The translations under genes were made by a program, and so were the position numbers. Below, piece by piece: positions 30,028 to 38,353 of a stretch of DNA of 63,548 nt. Origin of the DNA: an uncultured Oscillospiraceae bacterium (lineage in GTDB: Bacteria > Bacillota > Clostridia > Oscillospirales > Oscillospiraceae). The DNA lies in NCBI GenBank assembly GCA_934667095.1, contig CAKULE010000016.1, positions 1 to 63,548 on the forward strand. Reading direction: 5' to 3'. The notes beneath the pieces are model-generated. The model saw only the letters and a program-made list of their open reading frames with translations, searched no databases and was not told the DNA's origin. How positions within the stretch are numbered: position 1 is the stretch's first letter; each line of letters begins with the position of its first letter.

Positions 30028-30155
30028 AGCAGGAGCCGCCCGCCCCGGCGGGGGATGGACAGCCGCTGCCTGCCGCGTTTTACCAGCAGCTGCTGGAGCT
30101 GCCGCCCTGTAAACGGGGTGAGCCTTGCGGCGGCTGCGGCCGCTGCGAACATTAA
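30021..30155 (+). CDS. tiny Cys-rich ORF overlapping the FAD gene
   Basis: 44 codons from GTG 30021, which overlaps the FAD oxidoreductase stop (GTGGTAA), to TAA 30155. The C-terminus has CKRGEPCGGCGRCEH, five Cys in closely spaced pairs plus a terminal His, suited to a metal or Fe-S site. The N-terminal half is Pro/Ala-rich. Stop-start overlap and the terminator placed directly after the TAA support a real last cistron. No homologue is recalled, so a chance ORF cannot be excluded. Confidence 0.45.
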   Translation: MVKQEPPAPAGDGQPLPAAFYQQLLELPPCKRGEPCGGCGRCEH

Positions 30156-30199
30156 AAAGAGAGGGGGGTGGCCCGCCGGGGCCATCCCCCTCTCTTTTT
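30154..30199 (+). terminator. terminator of the PrpD unit
   Basis: AAAAGAGAGGGGG pairs with CCCCCTCTCTTTTT around a GC-rich loop, ending in a T-run. It starts at the stop of the small ORF. Confidence 0.85.
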
Positions 30200-30244
30200 G
30201 AGGAGAACCGGGCGAAAAATTATAATAAAATGAAGGGAAACCCC

Positions 30245-30273
30245 TTGCACTCCGGAAATAATTGTGCTATGAT
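30245..30273 (+). promoter_or_regulatory. promoter of the rimP-nusA-infB operon
   Basis: TTGCAC (30245-30250), 17 bp, TATGAT (30268-30273), 78 bp before the rimP start. Confidence 0.68.
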
Positions 30274-30301
30274 GCATTTGTTAGTAAGAGGAAGTAAGCG
30301 A

Positions 30302-30330
30302 GAGTGAGGCGTCTGCCTCACTCTTTCTTT
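30302..30330 (+). terminator. leader hairpin before rimP
   Basis: GAGTGAGGC (30302-30310) pairs with GCCTCACTC (30315-30323), followed by TTCTTTTC. It is a terminator-like hairpin between promoter and rimP ribosome site, so it may act as an attenuator, as expected where NusA can influence its own operon. The attenuation role is inferred. Confidence 0.55.
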
Positions 30331-30350
30331 TCGAAAGGAGGCGTTTTCCT

Positions 30351-30794
30351 GTGGCAAAGGTGACTGACGCGGTGGCCGAGCTGGCACGGCCCATCGTGGA
30401 GCAGGCCGGCTGTACCCTGTGGGATGTGGAGTATGTCAAGGAGGCCGGCGAGTGGTTCCTCCGGGTCTACATCGACCGGGAGGGCGGCGTGGACATCGAC
30501 TGCTGCGAGGCAGTGTCCCGGCCCCTGTCCGACCTGCTGGATGAGGCCGACCCCATCCAGAGCTCCTACACCTTCGAGGTGTCCTCCGCGGGGCTGGACC
30601 GGGTCCTGCGCCTGCCGGAGCATTTCGCCGCGTGCGCGGGGCAGCAGGTGGACGTGAAGCTCTACCGGCCGGTGGACGGCCGCAAAGAGTATACCGGCGT
30701 TCTGGCGGGCTATGAGGACGGAGACGTTCTGGTGGACGACAGGCGATTTGAGAAAAAGGACGTGGCCCAAGTGCGGCTCCACGTCACATTCTGA
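30351..30794 (+). CDS. rimP: ribosome maturation factor RimP
   Basis: Helps assemble the 30S subunit. 147 residues, GTG 30351 behind AAAGGAGG. The N-terminal alpha/beta domain carries the family block GCTLWDVEYVKEAGEWFLRV and then DIDCCEAVSRPLSDLLDE. The SH3-like C-terminal domain begins near residue 85 after EVSSAGLDRVLR. First gene of the canonical rimP-nusA operon, 13 bp before nusA. Confidence 0.95.
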   Translation: MAKVTDAVAELARPIVEQAGCTLWDVEYVKEAGEWFLRVYIDREGGVDIDCCEAVSRPLSDLLDEADPIQSSYTFEVSSAGLDRVLRLPEHFAACAGQQVDVKLYRPVDGRKEYTGVLAGYEDGDVLVDDRRFEKKDVAQVRLHVTF

Positions 30795-30807
30795 AGGAGA
30801 CATCACC

Positions 30808-31971
30808 ATGGCTAATGGCAAAAGAAAAAAGACCCCTGTGAAAAGCACGGAGCTGGACGCCAAGGAATTTTTCGCCGCCATCTCCGACATCGAGCGGGAG
30901 AAGGGCATCCCCAAGAGCTACATGATCGAGAAGATCACGCAGGCACTGGTGGCTGCCTACCGGCGTGACCACGAGGGCATCACCGACAACGTCACGGTGG
31001 AGGCCAACGAGGAGAAGTGCGAGGTCCGCATGTTCGTCCGCAAGGACGTGGTGGAGGAGGTCGACAACCCCTGCACTGAGATGAGCCTTGCCGATGCCCA
31101 GAAGGCCCTGCCCCGCGCTCAGCTGGGCGATGTGCTGCGTATTGAGATCAAGCCCAAAAACTTCGGCCGCATCGCCGCCCAGACTGCCCGTCAGGTCATC
31201 ATTCAGGGCATGCACGAGGCAGAGCGCAGCCTGATCTTCGACGAGTTCTCCGCCAAGGAGCACGAGATCCTCACCGGCACCGCCACCCGCGTGGACGAGC
31301 GCACCGGCAGCGTGGTGGTGCGCCTGACCTCCGGCAGCGAGTTCACCGATGCCTACCTTGCCCCCGGCGAGCAGGTAAAGGGCGAGACCATTCACGAGGG
31401 CGACCGCATCCGCGTCTACGTGGTGGAGGTCCGCCGCTCCACCCGTGGGCCCCAGGTGCTCATCTCCCGCACCCACCCCGGTCTGGTCAAGCGCCTGTTC
31501 GAGCTGGAGGTGCCCGAGATCTACGATGGCACCGTGCAGGTCATGTCCATCGCCCGCGAGGCTGGCAGCCGCACCAAGCTGGCCGTCTGGAGCGAGGATG
31601 AGAACGTGGACCCCATCGGCGCCTGCGTCGGCCCCCGGGGCCAGCGGGTCAATGCCGTGGTGGAGGAGCTGCGGGGCGAGAAGGTGGACATCATCAAGTA
31701 CTCCGACGACCCCGCCCAGTACGTGGCTGCCGCTTTGGCGCCTGCCGATGTGCTCAGCGTCACCGAGATCGAGGAGGGCAAGAGCTGCCGCGTGGTCGTC
31801 CCCGACGACCAGCTCTCTCTGGCTATCGGCAAGGAGGGCCAGAACGCCCGCCTGGCCGCCCGCCTGACCGGCTATAAGATCGACATCCGTCCCGCCAGCG
31901 CTCCGGAGCCCCCCGAGGAGGAGCGCGAGCCTGAGACCGCTGCCCCCGAGGCTGCGGCGGCCGAGGAATAA
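30808..31971 (+). CDS. nusA: transcription elongation/termination factor NusA
   Basis: 387 residues from ATG 30808 with AAGGAGA; an in-frame frame-start at 30712 lies inside rimP and is rejected. The N-terminal RNA-polymerase-binding domain (1-125) is followed by an S1 domain (about 135-200, including ILTGTATRVDERTGSVVV), and then two KH domains with GACVGPRGQRVNAVVEEL and LAIGKEGQNARLAARLTG. An acidic Ala/Glu-rich tail ends the protein. Length matches Gram-positive NusA, which lacks the proteobacterial C-terminal repeats. Confidence 0.96.
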   Translation: MANGKRKKTPVKSTELDAKEFFAAISDIEREKGIPKSYMIEKITQALVAAYRRDHEGITDNVTVEANEEKCEVRMFVRKDVVEEVDNPCTEMSLADAQKALPRAQLGDVLRIEIKPKNFGRIAAQTARQVIIQGMHEAERSLIFDEFSAKEHEILTGTATRVDERTGSVVVRLTSGSEFTDAYLAPGEQVKGETIHEGDRIRVYVVEVRRSTRGPQVLISRTHPGLVKRLFELEVPEIYDGTVQVMSIAREAGSRTKLAVWSEDENVDPIGACVGPRGQRVNAVVEELRGEKVDIIKYSDDPAQYVAAALAPADVLSVTEIEEGKSCRVVVPDDQLSLAIGKEGQNARLAARLTGYKIDIRPASAPEPPEEEREPETAAPEAAAAEE

Positions 31972-32073
31972 ACGACTGCTCCCCGCTGCCCAGACATGGG
32001 CCCAGCGGAGCGCTCCGCCGCCCGCAGGCGGCGGGATTCCTGTGCCATCATTTCCCGAAGGGAGCGATACACC

Positions 32074-32352
32074 ATGCCGAAAAAAATACCTCTGCGCCAA
32101 TGCCTTGGCTGCCGGGAGATGAAACCCAAAAGCGAACTGATCCGGGTGGTGCGCTCCCCCGAGGGAGAGGTCTCTCTGGACTTCCGGGGCAAAAAGCCCG
32201 GCCGGGGTGCCTATCTGTGTCCCGACCCGGCCTGCCTGGCTAAGGCGAAGAAGAACCGCGCCATCGAGCGCGCCTTCTCCGCCCCCGTAGATCCCGAGGT
32301 TTACGCCGCGCTGGAAGCGCAGATGAAGGCGGGTGACGGCGGTGACGGATAA
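32074..32352 (+). CDS. rnpM: YlxR/RnpM RNA-binding protein
   Basis: 92 residues from ATG 32074 (GAAGGGAG upstream), 102 bp after nusA. Family blocks are RQCLGCREMKPKSELIRVV and GRGAYLCPDPACLAKA. In Bacillus subtilis the homologue binds RNase P RNA and modulates its activity. It overlaps the start of ylxQ by 20 bp, so translation is coupled. Confidence 0.92.
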   Translation: MPKKIPLRQCLGCREMKPKSELIRVVRSPEGEVSLDFRGKKPGRGAYLCPDPACLAKAKKNRAIERAFSAPVDPEVYAALEAQMKAGDGGDG

Positions 32353-32776
32353 CGGAGCGCTGAACCTGCTGGGTCTGGCCCGGCGGGGCGGGAATCTCGC
32401 TCTGGGCGAGGAGTCCGTGGCCGAGGCCTGCCAGCTGGGCAAGGCCAAGGTGGTCATGGCGGCCGCCGACGCCGGCGACACCACCGCCCGCCGGGGCGCC
32501 CGTGCGGCCGAGGCCGCTGAGGTCCCGCTGGTGACCCTGCCCTATGGCAAGGCGGAGGTCGGCTTCCGGTTGGGCCGGAGCACCTGTGCCCTGCTGGCAG
32601 TGACCGACCGCGGCCTCGCTGCGGCGGTGCTGGCCAAGCTGGCGCTGGAGGACGACAGCCTCGTTCCGCTGGCGGAGGCATTGTGGGAGAAGACGGAGCG
32701 CCGCCGGGGCGGCCGTCCGCAGCAGAGAGAAAAGAAGCACAGTCCACGGACGGATGACCCGTCCGTACAGCGGTAA
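32333..32776 (+). CDS. ylxQ: L7Ae-like ribosomal protein YlxQ
   Basis: 147 residues with GTG 32333 inside the end of rnpM; a second GTG three codons on is equally possible. An L7Ae/L30e fold RNA-binding domain fills residues 8-100: LLGLARRGGNLALGEESV, then KVVMAAADAGDT and GRSTCALLAVTDRGLA. Members of the family bind kink-turn RNA. The C-terminal 25 residues are a basic, low-complexity tail (RRGGRPQQREKK) beyond the usual roughly 100-residue length. It lies directly before infB in the conserved order. Confidence 0.88.
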   Translation: MTAVTDNGALNLLGLARRGGNLALGEESVAEACQLGKAKVVMAAADAGDTTARRGARAAEAAEVPLVTLPYGKAEVGFRLGRSTCALLAVTDRGLAAAVLAKLALEDDSLVPLAEALWEKTERRRGGRPQQREKKHSPRTDDPSVQR

Positions 32777-32794
32777 TTTTAGGAGGTGGCCTGT

Positions 32795-35122
32795 TTGAGC
32801 CTTGCGAAACATACAGCCCGTGATCTGGCCAAAGATTTCAACATGCAGTCCAAGGAGCTCATCAACGTCCTGAACGAGTGCACCAAGGGGAACGTGTCCC
32901 CCACCAAGGTGCTGGAGGACCGGGAGCTGAACCTGCTCTTTGAGTACTTGACCCAGAAGCATCAGGTGGAGTCCATCGAGTCCATCTATGCGGATGTCTA
33001 CCATGAGCCCAAGAAGGGCTCCGCCTCTGCCCAGAGCGGCGGCAAGGGTGCCGAGGCTCCCGCCCAGCAGGGCAAGGGCTCCGCGCCCGCCCAGAGCGGT
33101 GGCAAGCCCGCCAAGCCCGCTGCCCCCGCGAACCGCACCCCCGAGAAGAAGGTGGTGGACACCCGCAAGGGCGGCGGCGTCAACCTTGAGAAGTACGATC
33201 AGCGTCTGGAGGATCTGGCCCCCGAGAAGGCCGACCGGATGCAGACCGGCAAGCAGAAGTTCCAGAACCGGAACAACAAGGGCCGCCAGCAGGGCAGCTT
33301 CGGCAGCAAGCGCCGGCAGGAGGAGGCGGAGAAGCTCCGCAAGCTTCAGCTGGAGATCGCCAAGAAGGCTCCCCTCGTAGTCAAGATCCCCGATGAGATC
33401 TCCGTGGGCGAGCTGGCCAGCCGCATGAAGAAGACCGGCGCGGAGGTGGTCAAGTGCCTGATCCGCAACGGCGTCATGGCTTCCCTCAGCGACGTCATCG
33501 ACTTCGACACTGCCGCCATCATCACCGAGGAGCTGGGCTGCAAGGTGGAGAAGGAAGTGGTGGTGACCATCGAGGAGAAGCTCATCGACACCACCGAGGA
33601 CAAGGAGGAAGACCTCGTCCCCCGCGCCCCCGTGGTGGTGGTCATGGGCCACGTGGACCACGGCAAGACCTCTCTGCTGGACTATATCCGCCACTCCAGC
33701 GTGGCCTCCGGTGAGGCCGGCGGCATCACCCAGCACATCGGCGCCTATCAGGTGGAGGTGGACGGAAAGCCTGTCACCTTCCTCGATACCCCGGGCCACG
33801 AGGCGTTCACCGCCATGCGTGCCCGCGGCGCCATGATCACTGACATCGCCATTCTGGTGGTGGCTGCCGACGACGGCATCATGCCCCAGACCATCGAGTC
33901 CATCAACCACGCCAAGGCGGCCAATATCCCCGTCATCGTGGCCATCAACAAGATGGATAAGCCCACCGCCAACCCCGACCGCATCATGCAGCAGCTCACC
34001 GAGCACGGCCTCATTCCCGAGGAGTGGGGCGGCGAGACCATCGTGTGCCCCATCTCTGCCAAGACCGGCATGGGCATCGACAAGCTGCTGGAGAATCTGG
34101 TGCTGCTGGCCGAGGTGCAGGAGCTGAAGGCCAACCCCAACCGCACCGCCCACGGCGCGGTGATCGAGGCCCGGCTGGACAAGAACCGCGGCCCCATCGC
34201 CACCCTGCTGGTGCAGAACGGCACCCTGAAGCAGGGCGACATCATCATCGCCGGTACCGCCGTGGGCCGTGTCCGCGGCATGACCAACTACCGCGGCCAG
34301 AAGGTCACGGAGGCCGGCCCCTCCGTCCCCGTGGAGATCACCGGCATGGGCGAGGTCCCCGGCGCCGGCGACGACTTCCACGCCGTGGCGGATGAGCGTA
34401 TGGCCCGTGAGCTGGTGGCCCAGCGCAAGGAAGAGCTGAAGAACGCCACCACCGGCTCCGCTAAGCAGAAGGTCTCTCTGGAGGAACTGTTCAGCCAGAT
34501 CCAGGCCGGCGAGATGAAGGACCTGAACGTCATTGTCAAGGCTGATGTTCAGGGCTCTGCCGAGGCGGTGAAGGCCAGCCTGGAGAAGATCTCCAACGCG
34601 GAGGTCCGCGTCCGGGTCATCCACTGCGCCGTCGGCGCCATTAACGAGTCCGACGTGATGCTGGCCGCCACCTCCAACGCCATCATCGTGGGCTTCAACG
34701 TCCGCCCGGACAAGAACGCCGCCGAGTCCGCCGCCCGCAACAAGGTGGATATGCGGATGTACCGGGTCATTTATGACTGCATCAACGAGATCGAGGCCGC
34801 CATGAAGGGTATGCTGGCCCCGAAGTTCAAGGAGGTCCCGCTGGGCGAGGCCGAGGTCCGTCAGGTCTACAAGATCTCCAATGTGGGCGTGGTGGCCGGC
34901 TGCTACGTTACCGAGGGCCGGGTGGCCCGCAACGCCCAGATCCGTCTGGTGCGGGACGGCATCGTGATCCACGAGGGCGTCATGAACTCCCTCCAGCGGT
35001 TCAAGGACTCCGTGAAGGAGGTCGCCCGCGGATACGAGTGCGGCATCGGCATCGAGAAGTACAGCGACATCAAAGAGGGCGATGTGATTGAAGCCTTCGA
35101 GATGCAGCAGGTGCAGCCCTGA
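32795..35122 (+). CDS. infB: translation initiation factor IF-2
   Basis: GTPase that places initiator tRNA on the 30S subunit. TTG 32795 is preferred: AGGAGG (32781-32786) lies eight bases upstream, while the frame's GTG at 32786 overlaps that site. 775 residues. The N-terminal IF2_N segment is followed by an Ala/Lys/Gln-rich linker (about 70-180) and a second IF2_N (about 200-250). The G domain has GHVDHGKT (near 284), DTPGHEAF and NKMD. Domains II-IV follow, ending with the tRNA-binding C2 domain (GYECGIGIEKYSDIKEGD). Confidence 0.96.
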   Translation: MSLAKHTARDLAKDFNMQSKELINVLNECTKGNVSPTKVLEDRELNLLFEYLTQKHQVESIESIYADVYHEPKKGSASAQSGGKGAEAPAQQGKGSAPAQSGGKPAKPAAPANRTPEKKVVDTRKGGGVNLEKYDQRLEDLAPEKADRMQTGKQKFQNRNNKGRQQGSFGSKRRQEEAEKLRKLQLEIAKKAPLVVKIPDEISVGELASRMKKTGAEVVKCLIRNGVMASLSDVIDFDTAAIITEELGCKVEKEVVVTIEEKLIDTTEDKEEDLVPRAPVVVVMGHVDHGKTSLLDYIRHSSVASGEAGGITQHIGAYQVEVDGKPVTFLDTPGHEAFTAMRARGAMITDIAILVVAADDGIMPQTIESINHAKAANIPVIVAINKMDKPTANPDRIMQQLTEHGLIPEEWGGETIVCPISAKTGMGIDKLLENLVLLAEVQELKANPNRTAHGAVIEARLDKNRGPIATLLVQNGTLKQGDIIIAGTAVGRVRGMTNYRGQKVTEAGPSVPVEITGMGEVPGAGDDFHAVADERMARELVAQRKEELKNATTGSAKQKVSLEELFSQIQAGEMKDLNVIVKADVQGSAEAVKASLEKISNAEVRVRVIHCAVGAINESDVMLAATSNAIIVGFNVRPDKNAAESAARNKVDMRMYRVIYDCINEIEAAMKGMLAPKFKEVPLGEAEVRQVYKISNVGVVAGCYVTEGRVARNAQIRLVRDGIVIHEGVMNSLQRFKDSVKEVARGYECGIGIEKYSDIKEGDVIEAFEMQQVQP

Positions 35123-35138
35123 CGAAAACACACAAGCC

Positions 35139-35167
35139 GGCAGGGCGGGCGTTTCGCCCGCCCTGCC
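35139..35167 (+). terminator. hairpin between infB and rbfA
   Basis: GGCAGGGCGGGCG (35139-35151) pairs with its complement (35155-35167) around a three-base loop. There is no T-run, so it is more likely a processing, stability or pausing element inside the operon than a terminator. Confidence 0.4.
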
Positions 35168-35212
35168 GCTGACTTTATAGCCGCCTGCCGGGCGGCCGGA
35201 AAGGAGTACACT

Positions 35213-35599
35213 ATGGCAAGCAATCGCATCGGACGTATCAATGAGGAGATTCAGCGCGAGCTGTCCGACCTCATTCCCCGGGTAAAGGATCCCCGGGTCA
35301 CCGGGCTCATCTCCATCACCGCGGTGGATACCACCAACGACCTGCGCTGGTGCAAGGTCTATGTGTCCATGCTGGACAAGTCCTCCGCCGCAGAGGTGGT
35401 CAAGGGGCTGAAGTCCGCCTCCGGCTGGCTGCGGCGGGAGCTGAGCCATGCGCTGGACCTGCGCTACACCCCGGAGCTCATCTTCGTGGAGGACGACTCC
35501 ATCGACCACGGCGCCCACATTCTGGAGCTCCTGCGGGACCCCAATGTGGTGAAGCCCGCCAATCCCGCCAACGAGCACATCATTCTCGACGAGGAGTGA
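35213..35599 (+). CDS. rbfA: ribosome-binding factor A
   Basis: 128 residues, ATG 35213 with AAAGGAG upstream. A KH-fold 30S assembly factor: RIGRINEEIQRELSDLIPRVKDPR at the N-terminus, then DLRWCKVYVSML and LRYTPELIFVEDDSIDHG near the C-terminus. It sits 90 bp after infB and 5 bp before nrnA in the conserved cluster. Confidence 0.95.
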   Translation: MASNRIGRINEEIQRELSDLIPRVKDPRVTGLISITAVDTTNDLRWCKVYVSMLDKSSAAEVVKGLKSASGWLRRELSHALDLRYTPELIFVEDDSIDHGAHILELLRDPNVVKPANPANEHIILDEE

Positions 35600-35604
35600 T
35601 CAGC

Positions 35605-36561
35605 ATGACCCATCAGGAGGCCGCGGAGTTCCTCTGCAACCACGACAATTACCTCATCATCACCCACAAGCGCCCGGACGGGGACGCCATCGGCTGCTCG
35701 GTGGCGCTGGCGGAGATGCTCCGCGGCATCGGCAAGACCGCGTGGCTCCTGCCCAGTCTGGACGCTACCGACCTGTTCACCGACTATCTGGCCGGCCAGA
35801 CTGCCCAGCCGGGCTACAAGCCCGATACCGTGGTGACCGTGGATCTGGCCAGCCTCGGTCTGCTGCCCCCCAACGGCGCGCCGTGGAAGGACGTCATCCA
35901 ACTGTCCATCGACCACCATCCCTCCAACGAGGGCTATGCAGCCCAGACCTGTCTGGAGGGGGACAAGGCCGCCTGCGGCGAGATTCTCTACCGCATTGCG
36001 GAGCTGCTGGAGGTTATGAGCCCCGCCATTGCGGACATGCTCTACGTGGCCGTGTCCACTGACACGGGCTGCTTTGTTTACTCCAACGTCACCGCCAACA
36101 CCCACCGGGTGGCGGCGGCCCTGATGGAGGCCGGGGCCAACTACAAGTACCTCAACAAGAAGCATTTCCGCACCAAGAGTCTGCCCCGCCTGCGGCTGGA
36201 GCAGCTGATGGTGGAGGGGATGCGCCTGTCCCACGGGAACACCGTGGCAGTGGCCCCTGTGTCGCTGGCCATGATGGCTGCCGCCGGAGCGGGGGAGAAC
36301 GACGCGGAGGACATCGCCGCTGTGCTGGGCCAGATCAAGGGCGTGCGGCACTCCGCCACCATCCGGGAGCTGAAGCCCGGTGAGTGCAAGATCTCCCTGC
36401 GTACCGCCGCGGACCTGAACGCCTCCCGCGTCTGCGCCCGGCTGGGCGGCGGCGGACACGCCGCCGCCGCGGGCTGTACGGTGAACGGCTCCGTGGAGGA
36501 CGCGGAGCGGGCCATCCTCGGGGCCATCGACGCCGAGATGGAGGAGCATCCTAATGGCTAA
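35605..36561 (+). CDS. nrnA: DHH-family bifunctional oligoribonuclease/PAP phosphatase
   Basis: 318 residues from ATG 35605 with GAGGAG upstream. The family degrades very short RNA and can hydrolyse 3'-phosphoadenosine phosphate. The DHH domain has HKRPDGDAIG (metal Asp) and SIDHHPSN, the DHH motif itself. DTGCF follows mid-domain. The C-terminal DHHA1 domain has the glycine-rich RNA-binding loop LGGGGHAAAAG. The gene overlaps truB by 8 bp. The same position in other Firmicutes carries nrnA. Confidence 0.92.
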   Translation: MTHQEAAEFLCNHDNYLIITHKRPDGDAIGCSVALAEMLRGIGKTAWLLPSLDATDLFTDYLAGQTAQPGYKPDTVVTVDLASLGLLPPNGAPWKDVIQLSIDHHPSNEGYAAQTCLEGDKAACGEILYRIAELLEVMSPAIADMLYVAVSTDTGCFVYSNVTANTHRVAAALMEAGANYKYLNKKHFRTKSLPRLRLEQLMVEGMRLSHGNTVAVAPVSLAMMAAAGAGENDAEDIAAVLGQIKGVRHSATIRELKPGECKISLRTAADLNASRVCARLGGGGHAAAAGCTVNGSVEDAERAILGAIDAEMEEHPNG

Positions 36562-37420
36562 CGGTATCCTCGTCATTGACAAGGCCGCCGGCTGGACCAG
36601 CATGGACGTGTGTGCCAAGCTGCGCGGCATGTATCAGGAGCGGCGCGTGGGCCATGCCGGCACGCTGGACCCCATGGCCACCGGCGTGCTGCCGGTGTTT
36701 CTGGGCCGGGCCACCCGGGCGGTGGAGTTCGCCGCCGGCGGCCGGAAGGAATACCTGGCCACCCTGCGGCTGGGCCTGACCACCGACACGCAGGACGTCG
36801 CCGGCACCGTGCTGGAGACCAAGCCCGTCTCTGTCGCCGGACCGGAGCTGGAGGCCGTCCTGACCTGCTTCCGCGGGGGCATCCAGCAGGTCCCGCCCAT
36901 GTACTCCGCCCTGAAGGTCAACGGCCAGAAGCTGTACGATCTGGCCCGGAAGGGCAGGGAGGTGGAGCGCCAGCCCCGGCCCGTGACCATTTACGCCCTC
37001 ACTGTGGAGGAACAGCTCAGCGACACCGACTGGGCCCTCCGGGTGGTGTGCTCCAAGGGGACCTACGTGCGCACCCTCTGCCACGACATCGGCGCGGCGC
37101 TGGGCTGCGGCGGGGCCATGGCCGCCCTGCGGCGGACGGAGGCCGCGGGCTTCACGCTGGAGCAGGCCCTCACGCTGGAGCGGGTGCAGGATGCCCGCGA
37201 CCGGGCGGCCCTGCTGCTGCCGGTGGACACCTGCTTCGCCCATCTGCCCCGGCTGGACCTCACCGCGGCGCAGGCCAAGTGCGTGCGCAACGGACTGGCC
37301 TTCACGTGGCAGGGGGACCAGGGAGAGTTCCGGGCTTACGGCCCCGCCGGGGAATTTCTGGCGGTCTGCCGCACGGAGGAAGGAAAACTTATCACCGTCA
37401 AGAGCTTTTTTGACGTCTGA
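36554..37420 (+). CDS. truB: tRNA pseudouridine(55) synthase
   Basis: 288 residues starting inside the last codons of nrnA. Makes pseudouridine 55 in the T-loop of tRNAs. The catalytic Asp is in HAGTLDPMATGVLPV (about residue 39). Other family blocks are QVPPMYSALKVNGQKLYDLARKG and CSKGTYVRTLCHDIG. A PUA-like C-terminal segment follows (LTAAQAKCVRNGL). It lies 6 bp before ribF. Confidence 0.96.
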   Translation: MANGILVIDKAAGWTSMDVCAKLRGMYQERRVGHAGTLDPMATGVLPVFLGRATRAVEFAAGGRKEYLATLRLGLTTDTQDVAGTVLETKPVSVAGPELEAVLTCFRGGIQQVPPMYSALKVNGQKLYDLARKGREVERQPRPVTIYALTVEEQLSDTDWALRVVCSKGTYVRTLCHDIGAALGCGGAMAALRRTEAAGFTLEQALTLERVQDARDRAALLLPVDTCFAHLPRLDLTAAQAKCVRNGLAFTWQGDQGEFRAYGPAGEFLAVCRTEEGKLITVKSFFDV

Positions 37421-37426
37421 CTGGAA

Positions 37427-38335
37427 GTGAAGACCTTGCAGGAACAAGGAAGGATCATTGCACTGGGTTTTTTCGACGGGGTCCATCTGGGCCACGCCGC
37501 TCTGCTGCGCCGGGTGAACGAGCTGGCTGCAGCCCGGAACGCTGTGCCAGCGGCCCTCACCTTTGACAAGCTCACCACCAAGACCGCCGACGGCACCCCC
37601 GTGCCCCTGCTCTCCACCGAGTCGGACCGGGTCTGGCTCATGGAGTCCCTCTACGGCATCCGCGAGGTGGAGGTGCTCCCCTTTGACAAGACCCTGATGG
37701 AGCTGCCGTGGGACCGGTTCATTACGGACATTCTGCGGGACCGCTTCCACGCGGTCCACGTGGTGGCCGGGCACGACTATCACTTCGGCTGGCGGGGTCA
37801 GGGCGACCCCCGGAAGCTGGCCGCCAAGTGCGCCGAGCTGGGCATGGGCTGCGACATCATCGGCCGGGTGGAGCTGGACGGCGTCACGGTCTCGTCCACC
37901 TATATCCGCACCCTGATCGCCGAAGGCGATGTGGAGCGGGCCCGCCGTTTTCTGGGCCACCCCCATGTGCTGTCCGGCCCGGTGATCCACGGCAAGGAGG
38001 TGGGCCGCACTATGGGCATCCCCACCGCCAACCTCCGGGTGCCGGAGGGGGTGGTCACCCCGGCCTTCGGCGTGTACGCGGCGCTGGCGGTGACGGAGCA
38101 GGGGACCTATCCTGCCGTCACCAACGTAGGGGTCCGCCCCACGCTGCATGACGACCGCGGCGTCACCGTGGAGCCGTGGCTGCTGGACTTCCGCGGCGAC
38201 CTGTACGGACAGACCATCCGGGTCGAGTTCTACCGCCGCCTCCGCGGAGAGAGGCGCTTTGCCTCTCTGGACGAGCTGCGGGCGGAGATCCTCCGCAACG
38301 CGGAGGAGACCCGGGCCTATTTCGCGCAAACCTGA
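37427..38335 (+). CDS. ribF: bifunctional riboflavin kinase/FAD synthetase
   Basis: 302 residues, GTG 37427. Makes FMN from riboflavin and then FAD. The N-terminal nucleotidyltransferase domain has GFFDGVHLGHAALL (nucleotide-binding HxGH-like site), GHDYHFGWRGQGD and VSSTYIRTLIAEGDVERA. The C-terminal kinase domain has GRTMGIPTANL and YPAVTNVGVRPTL with VEPWLLDF. It supplies flavin for enzymes such as the FAD oxidoreductase and acyl-CoA dehydrogenase encoded nearby, although its place here simply follows the conserved cluster. Confidence 0.95.
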   Translation: MKTLQEQGRIIALGFFDGVHLGHAALLRRVNELAAARNAVPAALTFDKLTTKTADGTPVPLLSTESDRVWLMESLYGIREVEVLPFDKTLMELPWDRFITDILRDRFHAVHVVAGHDYHFGWRGQGDPRKLAAKCAELGMGCDIIGRVELDGVTVSSTYIRTLIAEGDVERARRFLGHPHVLSGPVIHGKEVGRTMGIPTANLRVPEGVVTPAFGVYAALAVTEQGTYPAVTNVGVRPTLHDDRGVTVEPWLLDFRGDLYGQTIRVEFYRRLRGERRFASLDELRAEILRNAEETRAYFAQT

Positions 38336-38353
38336 CCCAGGGAGGGAGACCCC

